From contig CAVOWL010000001.1 of NCBI GenBank assembly GCA_963700105.1, positions 186,001-250,000 on the forward strand: DNA of 64,000 nucleotides, in the 5' to 3' direction. Positions 57,708 through 64,000 of this stretch are shown here, piece by piece. Within the stretch, counting starts at the first letter, position 1; each line of letters begins with the position of its first letter. The notes below the pieces were generated by a model. The model was given only the letters and a program-made list of their open reading frames with translations. It had not been told where the DNA came from and did no database searches. The DNA comes from CAVUWL01 sp963700105 (lineage in GTDB: Bacteria > Actinomycetota > Thermoleophilia > Solirubrobacterales > 70-9). The position numbers and the translations under genes are program-made.

Positions 57708-58965
57708 GCACCTGGCCGCTCCCGCGCGCGACGTACTTATAAGTGGTCAGCTCGCGCAGTCCGATCGGACCCCTGGCGTGCAGCTTTTGGGTCGAGTTGC
57801 CAATCTCGGCGCCCATGCCGAACTCAAACCCGTCAGTGAAGCGAGTCGAGGCGTTGACGTAGACGGCGGCTGCATCAACCGCGCTGACAAAGCGCTGTGC
57901 TGCCGGCTCGGACTCGGTCACGATCGCCTCCGAGTGCCCGCTTCCGTGGGCGTTGATGTGGGCGATCGCGGCCTCGATTGAATCCATCACGGCGACCGCC
58001 ATCTTCAGATCGAGGTACTCCCGATCCCAATCGTCCTCGCTAGCCAAAGCGAGCTCGATCCCACCCCCCAGCTGCCGCGCTCTCTGATCGGCGAAAAGCT
58101 CGACTCCGTTTTCGACAAGCTGGGCGAGCACAGCGGGCAAAAACTCGGCGGCGATTGACGCATCGACGAGAAGTGTCTCGGCGGCATTGCAGACTCCGGG
58201 GCGCTGGACCTTGGCGTTTACGACGATCCGCCGCGCCATCTCCAGGTCGGCGTCGGAGTGCACGTAGACGTGGCAGTTTCCCGCCGCCGCGTACATAACC
58301 GGAACGCTCGCCACCTCCTTTAGCGCCGCCTTTAACCCCTCACCTCCGCGCGGGATCAGCAGGTCCAGGAATTGATCCTGGCTGGCGAGCTCAAGCAGAT
58401 CCTCGTGGCCCCCTCCCGCCAGCAGGACCACCGCGTCCTCGGGCAACCCGGCCTCGGCTAGCGCCTCGCAAACAATCGCCGCGAGAGCGCCGTTGGAGCG
58501 CTCCGCATAGCTCGAACCGCGCAGCACGATCGCGTTGCCGCTCTTGATCGTCAGCGCCGCGCAGTCGATCGTCACGTTCGGCCGCGCCTCATAGACCACC
58601 GCGATAACCCCCAACGGAACCCGCATCTTGCGCAGGTCGATGCCGCTGGTCAGGGTGCGGTGTTCGAGCTCCTCCCCGACCGGGTCCGGTGCCGCAGCGA
58701 TTGCCAGCACCCCCTCCGCCATCGCCGCCAGCCGCGACTCCGAGAGGCGCAGGCGGTCTCGCAGCGCCTCGCTTAGCTGCGCCGCGCGGGGATCATCGAG
58801 GTCGGCCTGATTTGCCTCAAGGATCGCGGCGCGACGCTCGACCAGGAGACCTGCCACCAGCTCCAAGGCGGCGTTCTTATCCTTGGTTTTTGCCTCAGCA
58901 AGGCGGAGCGCGGCGCGACTAGCGCCGGCGCAGCTCTCGGCAACCGTGTTGGTCCTAACAGCCAT
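57700..58965 (-). CDS. proA: gamma-glutamyl phosphate reductase
   Basis: NADPH-dependent second step of proline synthesis, giving glutamate 5-semialdehyde. The 421-residue aldehyde-dehydrogenase-fold protein has the catalytic Cys in RPGVCNAAETLLV, the conserved VYEARPNVTID, GNAIVLRGSSYA, LLIPRGG and the C-terminal FGMGAEIGNSTQKLHARGP. ATG 58965 is preceded by two TTG codons; the ATG with TACCCT 9 nt upstream is preferred. It follows proB by 38 nt. Confidence 0.96.
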   Translation of the reverse strand: MAVRTNTVAESCAGASRAALRLAEAKTKDKNAALELVAGLLVERRAAILEANQADLDDPRAAQLSEALRDRLRLSESRLAAMAEGVLAIAAAPDPVGEELEHRTLTSGIDLRKMRVPLGVIAVVYEARPNVTIDCAALTIKSGNAIVLRGSSYAERSNGALAAIVCEALAEAGLPEDAVVLLAGGGHEDLLELASQDQFLDLLIPRGGEGLKAALKEVASVPVMYAAAGNCHVYVHSDADLEMARRIVVNAKVQRPGVCNAAETLLVDASIAAEFLPAVLAQLVENGVELFADQRARQLGGGIELALASEDDWDREYLDLKMAVAVMDSIEAAIAHINAHGSGHSEAIVTESEPAAQRFVSAVDAAAVYVNASTRFTDGFEFGMGAEIGNSTQKLHARGPIGLRELTTYKYVARGSGQVRE

Positions 58966-58974
58966 CAACAATCA

Positions 58975-58980
58975 AGGGTA
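58975..58980 (-). promoter_or_regulatory. candidate -10 of proA
   Basis: TACCCT on the minus strand, 9 nt before ATG 58965 (with TTG-TTG between), in the 38-nt proB-proA gap. No Shine-Dalgarno is visible. Confidence 0.35.
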
Positions 58981-59003
58981 GCTGGGGCGCTCGGCGCCGC
59001 GGT

Positions 59004-60092
59004 CTAAACCAGGACGAAGCGGTCGCGGTGGATCACCTCATCGGCCGCCTCAGGAAGCAGCGCGCGGACCTCGGAGCTGCGCAGGCCGATCACCGGCGCC
59101 AGTTCGGCGGCGGAATAGTCGATGATCCCCTTGCCTAAGACCGATCCCCCGGCGCTGACCTCGACCGCATCGCCGGCGACGAACTCGCCCTCGACGGCAA
59201 CGATTCCCACCGCCAGCAGGCTGGAACCGCTATCTCGCAGCACCCGGGCCGCGCCGCCATCGACTGCAACCCTCCCGTGAGCTGGCTTTGCGTACTTGAG
59301 CCAGAGCTTGAAGGCGGATGCCTTTGCGGCCCGGGCGCCAAAGCGGGTCCCAACCGCGGCCCCGCTCGCCGCTTCGCGCAGCGTCTCGGGTTGGGTTCCG
59401 TTACAGATCACAGCCGGAATCCCAGCCTCGCTGGCCATCTCGGCAGCCGCGACCTTGCTGCGCATACCGCCAGAGCCAAAGGCCGAGGTCCGATCGCCGA
59501 TTTGGAGGTCGCCGAGCCGGGAGAAATCTTCGACCTCGCTGATCAAGACCGCATCGGGATCGAGCCGCGGATCGGCACTGTGCAAACCGTCGATGTCGGT
59601 TAGGAGGATCAGTAGACGGGCGTCGAGCAGGACGGCGACCTGGGCGGCGAGGAAGTCGTTATCGCCGAAGCTAATCTCATCGGTGGCGGTCGTGTCGTTC
59701 TCGTTGATTACCGGCACCACCTCCCAATCGAGCAACCTCCGCAGCGTTTGTCGGGCATTTAGGTAATTGGTGCGAGCGGCGATATCGGCGGCGGTCAGGA
59801 GCACCTGCGCCGCCCGGGTGCCGTGGTTGGCGAGGCGGCTCTCATAGGCGCGGAAGAGATCGCCCTGACCGACCGCTGAGGCGGCCTGAAGCTCATCCAT
59901 CGCGCGCGGCCGTGAGTCCAGCCCCAGCAGCCTGACCCCGCGCGCGATCGCACCCGAGGTGACCATCACAACGTGCTCCGGACCCTGTTGCAACCCGGCA
60001 ACCTGCGCGCAGACTGAGTCGAGCACATCGACCCGCAGCTCCCCCTCATCGGCGGCGACGATTGAGGAGCCGAGCTTTACCACCACAGTCAT
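59004..60092 (-). CDS. proB: glutamate 5-kinase with PUA domain
   Basis: First step of proline synthesis; normally feedback-inhibited by proline. The 362-residue protein begins MTVVVKLGSSIVAADEG (amino-acid-kinase fold), has VVMVTSGAIARGVRLLG, VINENDTTATDEISFGDND (glutamate/ATP site), LLTDIDGLHSADPR, and GGMRSKVAAAEMA. The C-terminal ~85 residues are a PUA domain (GRVAVDGGAARVLRDSGSSL) as in E. coli ProB. ATG 60092 is chosen by the family N terminus and a TACACT box 7 nt upstream. Confidence 0.96.
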   Translation of the reverse strand: MTVVVKLGSSIVAADEGELRVDVLDSVCAQVAGLQQGPEHVVMVTSGAIARGVRLLGLDSRPRAMDELQAASAVGQGDLFRAYESRLANHGTRAAQVLLTAADIAARTNYLNARQTLRRLLDWEVVPVINENDTTATDEISFGDNDFLAAQVAVLLDARLLILLTDIDGLHSADPRLDPDAVLISEVEDFSRLGDLQIGDRTSAFGSGGMRSKVAAAEMASEAGIPAVICNGTQPETLREAASGAAVGTRFGARAAKASAFKLWLKYAKPAHGRVAVDGGAARVLRDSGSSLLAVGIVAVEGEFVAGDAVEVSAGGSVLGKGIIDYSAAELAPVIGLRSSEVRALLPEAADEVIHRDRFVLV

Positions 60093-60099
60093 GCCCGCC

Positions 60100-60105
60100 A
60101 GTGTA
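60100..60105 (-). promoter_or_regulatory. candidate -10 of a leaderless proB transcript
   Basis: TACACT on the minus strand, 7 nt before ATG 60092, in the gap after obgE; no Shine-Dalgarno. Confidence 0.45.
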
Positions 60106-60152
60106 GGAAGATCGTGTCCGCGAGCCACGGCCGCGCCCGGCGCGAGGCGGAT

Positions 60153-61445
60153 CTAAAGGTGGAGCTCGAACTCGTGCTCACCTACCCGGACGTCATCCCC
60201 GGGCTGAAAGCCGGCTCGCGAAAGCGCCGCGATCACGCCGATCTCGGCGAGCCTTTGCTCGAGGTAGGCAAGCGCCTCCTCATTGCTCAGATCGTGTCGC
60301 TCAAAGAGCAGCTCAACGCCGCGACCGAGGATGCGATATGCACCCTCCCCCTCGCGCTGGATCCGATAGCCGCCCTCCCCCACGGGGCGATAGGTGCGGT
60401 GCTCGGCTTCGAACTCCGCCGAAGCCCTGACCTGACCGGGCTTTGGGCGGGGTTGGAGCTCCGCCAGCTCGGTGAGAATGCGCTGCTTCAGCTGATCCAG
60501 ACCGGCGCCGCTGGCCGAGGAAACCGCCACCACGGCGAGGGCGTCGGGACCCAGCCATTGTGACCAGCGCTCAAGCACGATCTCGACCTCGGGGTCGGGG
60601 AGCAGATCGCGCTTGGAGAGGACGACGAGCTCGGGCAAAGAGGCCAACTCGGCGCCATAGGAGGACAGCTCGGCCCGCACCGTCTCATAACTGTGGCGCG
60701 GATCCCCGCCGGGGGAGCCGAGCTCGACCAGGTGGACCAGGATCGAGCAGCGCTCGACGTGGGCGAGGAATTCATGCCCCAGGCCGGCTCCTTCGGCGGC
60801 GCCCTCGATCAGCCCGGGAATATCGGCGAGGACGGCCTGGCGATCGCTGCCCTCGATTGTGCCGAGCACCGGAGAGAGCGTCGTGAATGGGTAGTTGGCG
60901 ACCTTTGGCGAGGCGCGTGTCAAGCTCGCCAGCAGCGAGGACTTGCCCGCGTTTGGCAGCCCGATCAGCCCGACGTCGGCCAAGAGCTTCAGCTGCAGCT
61001 CGACCCAACCCGATTCGCCGCGGGCACCGCGCTCGGCGAAGCGCGGCGCCTGTCGGGTTGCCGTGGTGAAACGCCGGTTGCCGTGCCCACCGCGCCCGCC
61101 GCGCGCCAGCACCGTGCGTTGGCCGCCCTCAAGCAGCTCGACTCGGCTTCCATCCAGGCCCACAGCCTCGGTTCCAGCTGGGACCGCGATTTCGCGATCG
61201 CCACCGCGGGCTCCGTGGCGATTGGAGCCTTCGCCGTGGACGCCGCGCTCGGCCCTCAGGTGCTTGGCGCCCCGCAGGGCAGCGAGGTCGCGACGCGAGG
61301 GATCGCAGACCAAGACGACGTCACCGCCGTGCCCACCGTCGCCTCCATCGGGGCCGCCCAAAGGAACGTGGGCCTCGCGGCGAAACGAGACGCAGCCGTC
61401 GCCGCCGCCCCCACCCTCAACCCAGATCTTCGCTCGGTCATACAT
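60153..61445 (-). CDS. obgE: Obg GTPase with C-terminal OCT domain
   Basis: Ribosome-associated GTPase involved in 50S assembly and stress response. The 430-residue protein has the Gly-rich Obg fold (residues 1-155: WVEGGGGGDGCVSF, GGPDGGDGGHGG), the G domain with GLPNAGKSS (162-170), G3 DIPGLIEGA and G4 LSKRDLL (NKxD replaced by SKRD), and a C-terminal OCT domain (~355-430) as in Actinobacteria and Firmicutes. ATG 61445 is fixed by homology; a longer upstream frame runs antisense-like through rpmA and is not coding. Follows rplU-rpmA, the standard order. Confidence 0.96.
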   Translation of the reverse strand: MYDRAKIWVEGGGGGDGCVSFRREAHVPLGGPDGGDGGHGGDVVLVCDPSRRDLAALRGAKHLRAERGVHGEGSNRHGARGGDREIAVPAGTEAVGLDGSRVELLEGGQRTVLARGGRGGHGNRRFTTATRQAPRFAERGARGESGWVELQLKLLADVGLIGLPNAGKSSLLASLTRASPKVANYPFTTLSPVLGTIEGSDRQAVLADIPGLIEGAAEGAGLGHEFLAHVERCSILVHLVELGSPGGDPRHSYETVRAELSSYGAELASLPELVVLSKRDLLPDPEVEIVLERWSQWLGPDALAVVAVSSASGAGLDQLKQRILTELAELQPRPKPGQVRASAEFEAEHRTYRPVGEGGYRIQREGEGAYRILGRGVELLFERHDLSNEEALAYLEQRLAEIGVIAALSRAGFQPGDDVRVGEHEFELHL

Positions 61446-61497
61446 CGCCGAGGGGGAGGTTAGGAGGCCGCCGCGCGCGGCGCCGGCGGGCGGCGCT

Positions 61498-61749
61498 TCA
61501 GCTTTCGCTGACGCTGATCGTGCGACCGCGACGCGACGGCTTGAACTCAACCACCCCAGCCCGGGTCGCAAAGATCGTGTGGTCGCGGCCGAGCCCGGTG
61601 CCGTCTCCGGGGTAAAAGCGCGTCCCGCGCTGTCGCACGATGATCTCACCGCCGCTCACCTTCTGTCCGGCAAAAACCTTGACTCCGAGCATCTTTGGAT
61701 TTGAGTCGCGTCCGTTACGGCTCGAGCCGAGCCCCTTCTTATGCGCCAT
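61498..61749 (-). CDS. rpmA: 50S ribosomal protein L27
   Basis: Located at the peptidyl-transferase centre. The 83-residue protein has the canonical MAHKKGLGSSRNGRDSNPK (no N-terminal propeptide of the Firmicutes type) and IIVRQRGTRFYPGDGTGLGRD. Its ATG lies 11 nt inside the end of rplU. Typical rplU-rpmA-obgE unit. Confidence 0.98.
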   Translation of the reverse strand: MAHKKGLGSSRNGRDSNPKMLGVKVFAGQKVSGGEIIVRQRGTRFYPGDGTGLGRDHTIFATRAGVVEFKPSRRGRTISVSES

Positions 61750-62182
61750 CGGAGCCCTCCTTTGCGGCTGGTTTACTCCCCGCCGTGCGCTTTGCCGGTT
61801 GATCTTTTGCAGCCGCAGCTTTCGTTTCTGCCGTCCCAGCTGGCGCTTTTTTCTCAGCCACCTTTCGGCTCAGCAATTTGACCTCCGTCACCTCAAGCTT
61901 GGTCAGCTCGGAGCGATGCCCGGCACGGCGGCGGTAGCCCTTCTTCGCCTTGTATTTGAAGACCTTGATCTTGGAACCGCGCAGGTGCTCGGCGACGGTC
62001 GCCTCGACTTTGACGGTCTCCAGCTCCTTGGGCTCGGCAAGCACCTTCTGGTCGCGGAACATCACCGCGCGCAGCGCGACCTTCTCACCCTCCTTGGCGC
62101 TGAGACGATCGACGAGCAGGAAGGTTCCCTTCTCGACCTTGTACTGCTTACCGCCGCTTTCAACCACTGCGTACATGCTCAC
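61739..62182 (-). CDS. rplU: 50S ribosomal protein L21 with Lys/Ala-rich tail
   Basis: The core (residues 1-103: MYAVVESGGKQYKVEKGTFL, VFKYKAKKGYRRRAGHR) is a standard L21. The C terminus extends by ~44 residues of Lys/Ala/Pro-rich low complexity, probably RNA-binding and disordered. GTG 62182 overlaps the rng stop (GTGA); ATG 62176 is the alternative. The stop lies inside the start of rpmA. Confidence 0.97.
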   Translation of the reverse strand: MSMYAVVESGGKQYKVEKGTFLLVDRLSAKEGEKVALRAVMFRDQKVLAEPKELETVKVEATVAEHLRGSKIKVFKYKAKKGYRRRAGHRSELTKLEVTEVKLLSRKVAEKKAPAGTAETKAAAAKDQPAKRTAGSKPAAKEGSDGA

Positions 62183-64000
62183 TCGTCCTTGCTGCCTTGA
62201 TTGGCGCCAACGCGCCCACGATCGCCACTGCGCTCGCGGGTGCGCCTGCGCGGAGCCGAAGAGTCTAGCTCGGAGACGTCCTCGCCGCCGCCCGCGGCGC
62301 CGTTTGGCGCCGCCATCTCAGGCAGCGAGGCAACCGCCGAGGAGCGAGCCACCTTCTCGATCCGAACCAGCTTGCGCTCACCGACGAAGCGTCCACCACC
62401 GGTCACGCTGACGATGTAGGAGTCGATCCGAGCGACGGCGTCATCGGCGTTGTACATGTGCGGCTCATCGATCTTGACCAATACCTCCTCACCGACCTTA
62501 AAGGGCAGCGCACGCTCCTCAATTTGTCCGCGCGTCCCTGACTCGATCAGGTCGAAGGTCTCGATCGGCAACGCATCTCCACCCTCAAAGTGAAACTGCT
62601 TGCCGGTCTGTGCCTCGAGCTCGGCGAGCCCGCTCTCGCGATCGGTGAGCTCGCGCACCGCCTTCGGGTTCACCCGCAAAAGAAACGCCTCCGGCTCGGG
62701 GTTCTCAGCGGCGATATCGCGCAGTTTGCGCAGCCCCTCCAGGGCGACCGTCTCGGCGGAAAGGACGACGCCCTCCCCCTCGCAGGTCGGACAGGGCGCG
62801 GTCAGTATCTCGCGCACGCCGTCGGTCACGTTTTGGCGCGTCATCTCGACCAACCCCAGCGGGGAGACCTCGACGACATAGCTCTTTGACTTATCGGCGT
62901 CAAGTGCTTTGCGCAGTGTTTTCAGGACTTTGTCGCGGTTGCGTGCGCGAGCCATGTCGATGAAGTCAATGACGATGATGCCGCCGATATCGCGCAACCG
63001 CAGCTGGCGCACTACCTCCTCGGCGGCCTCGGTGTTGACCCGGGTGATGGTCTCCTCCAATCCACCTTTGCCGCGCCCGGTGAAGCTGCCACTGTTGACG
63101 TCGATCACGGTCAGGGCCTCGGCGTAATCGATGATCAGATATCCGCCCGAGGGCAGATCGACGCGGCGGTTGAGGGTCGATTCGATCTCCCGGTCGACCT
63201 GCCACTTTTCAAACAACGGCTTTGTGCCGTCATAGAGCTCGACCCCGCTGACCAACTCCGGAGCGGTGCGCTGAAAGAAGCTGGTGACTCGGTCAAACTG
63301 CTTCTTGGAGTCGATGATCGCATTCTCGAAATCACTGAGGAAGATGTCGCGCAGAACTCGCACCGGCAGGTCGGCCTCTTGGAAGACCAGGTTCGGCGCC
63401 CGCGTCTCCACGGTGCGACGCTCGAGCACCTCATTGAGCTTGTACAGGTAGTCGATCTCGCGCACGAAGTCGGATTTCTTCGCCCCGTGAGCGGCGGTTC
63501 GCACGATCAGCCCGCCCGGCCCTTTGTAGGTGCGATCGACCATCTTGCGCAGGCGGTCGCGCTCGGAGTCGCTGAGGCGACGACTGACCCCGACTCCGCT
63601 TCCCTGCGGAGCAAAGACGAGGTAGCGCCCGGCGATCGAAACGTTCATCGAGAGCCTGGCGCCCTTGGTCTTGAGCGGGTCCTTGACGACCTGCACGACG
63701 ATCTCTTGTCCGGGTTTGATCAGCTCATTGATGCGGCGGCCGCTGCCGCGACCGCGCCTTGGAGCCTGCTCCCCTCCGGGCAAGACGATCTCATCGACGT
63801 GCAGGAAGCCGTTGCGCTCAAGGCCGATGTCAACGAAGGCGGCCTCCATGCCGGGAAGGACGTTGTCGACCTTTCCCTTGTAGATGTTGCCGACAATCGA
63901 GCGGCGGGAGCGCCTCTCGATATAGAGCTCGGCGACGTCACTTTTGGCCCCTTTGGCCTTGGCCTCAAGGACGGCCACGCGGGTCTCGCCACCATCGGCG
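62179..64000 (-). CDS. rng: ribonuclease E/G catalytic region (5' end beyond window)
   Basis: Endoribonuclease for rRNA maturation and mRNA decay. The frame is open to the right edge, with GETRVAVLEA at the truncated N terminus, so the start lies outside. Visible: the S1 domain (SIVGNIYKGKVDNVLPGMEAAFVDIG), the RNase H-like region and the catalytic Asp residues in VIDVNSGSFTG and VIDFIDMA; the Zn-link CPTCEGEG near the end of the catalytic part. A TRAM-like domain follows (FKVGEEVLVKIDEPHMYN), then a short basic tail. The size fits RNase G or a short actinobacterial RNase E; no long scaffold tail follows. Stop overlaps rplU. Confidence 0.94.
   Translation of the reverse strand, partial: ADGGETRVAVLEAKAKGAKSDVAELYIERRSRRSIVGNIYKGKVDNVLPGMEAAFVDIGLERNGFLHVDEIVLPGGEQAPRRGRGSGRRINELIKPGQEIVVQVVKDPLKTKGARLSMNVSIAGRYLVFAPQGSGVGVSRRLSDSERDRLRKMVDRTYKGPGGLIVRTAAHGAKKSDFVREIDYLYKLNEVLERRTVETRAPNLVFQEADLPVRVLRDIFLSDFENAIIDSKKQFDRVTSFFQRTAPELVSGVELYDGTKPLFEKWQVDREIESTLNRRVDLPSGGYLIIDYAEALTVIDVNSGSFTGRGKGGLEETITRVNTEAAEEVVRQLRLRDIGGIIVIDFIDMARARNRDKVLKTLRKALDADKSKSYVVEVSPLGLVEMTRQNVTDGVREILTAPCPTCEGEGVVLSAETVALEGLRKLRDIAAENPEPEAFLLRVNPKAVRELTDRESGLAELEAQTGKQFHFEGGDALPIETFDLIESGTRGQIEERALPFKVGEEVLVKIDEPHMYNADDAVARIDSYIVSVTGGGRFVGERKLVRIEKVARSSAVASLPEMAAPNGAAGGGEDVSELDSSAPRRRTRERSGDRGRVGANQGSKDE

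Noticed and set aside
61446..61649. 68-residue N-terminal extension of Obg
   Set aside because: It overlaps rpmA in another frame and has no homology to Obg; the family starts at MYDRAKIWVEGG (61445).
1..64000. CRISPR arrays, insertion sequences, prophage or rRNA operon
   Set aside because: No spaced direct repeats, transposase motifs, integrase or rRNA signatures seen on either strand.

Overview
This is a GC-rich, gene-dense bacterial chromosome segment made of housekeeping genes. Gene content and order point to Actinomycetota, most likely a deep lineage such as Thermoleophilia (Solirubrobacterales/Gaiellales-like): a four-S1-domain RpsA with an acidic tail, HisIE beside trpEGDC, a HadA/HadB-like dehydratase pair, tRNA-Ala(GGC) without an encoded CCA, many GTG/TTG starts, and TANNNT boxes 6-9 nt before start codons (a leaderless-mRNA pattern common in Actinobacteria). 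That placement is inference. I see no prophage, IS element, CRISPR array or integron.

Layout. 1-2.6 kb (minus): tsaB (cut by the window edge), tsaE, a family-4 uracil-DNA glycosylase and an FmdB zinc ribbon, with two small extracytoplasmic genes between tsaE and tsaB. 2.9-5.1 kb (plus): panC-panD-panB, pantothenate synthesis. 5.2-15.4 kb: an acyltransferase, a ROK sugar kinase, uvrA (frameshifted at its very end), uvrB, a GT2 glycosyltransferase, wecB and a DoxX-like protein. 15.4-24.8 kb: a secreted/MFS pair, a lytic transglycosylase, coaE, rpsA, a geranylgeranyl-reductase-like flavoprotein, a DMT transporter, polA and a DUF6941-like gene. 25-28.9 kb: ACT-domain malic enzyme, a TIGR01777 epimerase, a truncated ABC-receptor-like lipoprotein and phosphofructokinase.

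28.9-50.6 kb is one long minus-strand block. In transcription order: murJ, a GT-C-like membrane protein, lepA, hadA/hadB-like genes, hrcA, dnaJ, prmA, a DUF2269-like gene, murI, yqeY, phoH, a fused ybeY-era gene, hisIE, trpE-G-D-C, htrA, trpF-B-A, and a 48-residue membrane protein. It joins envelope, translation, ribosome-maturation, heat-shock and tryptophan/histidine functions, and many junctions have ATGA/GTGA overlaps. 50.7-64 kb: rpsT (plus), then holA, a cupin, leuS, a SpoIIM-like protein, tRNA-Ala, a DivIVA-like protein, rsfS-nadD-proA-proB and obgE-rpmA-rplU-rng (rng runs off the right edge).

Most notable points: the in-frame YbeY-Era fusion beside phoH; a DnaJ lacking the zinc-finger and first substrate-binding domains; thirteen TANNNT-N6-9-start promoters, including a divergent pair whose -10 boxes overlap between a lipoprotein gene and pfkA; a phosphofructokinase with His at the ATP/PPi-discriminating position; a one-base frameshift in a G-run at the end of uvrA; two probable CTG starts; and convergent genes packed so tightly that stop codons share a CTAG or coding ends overlap.
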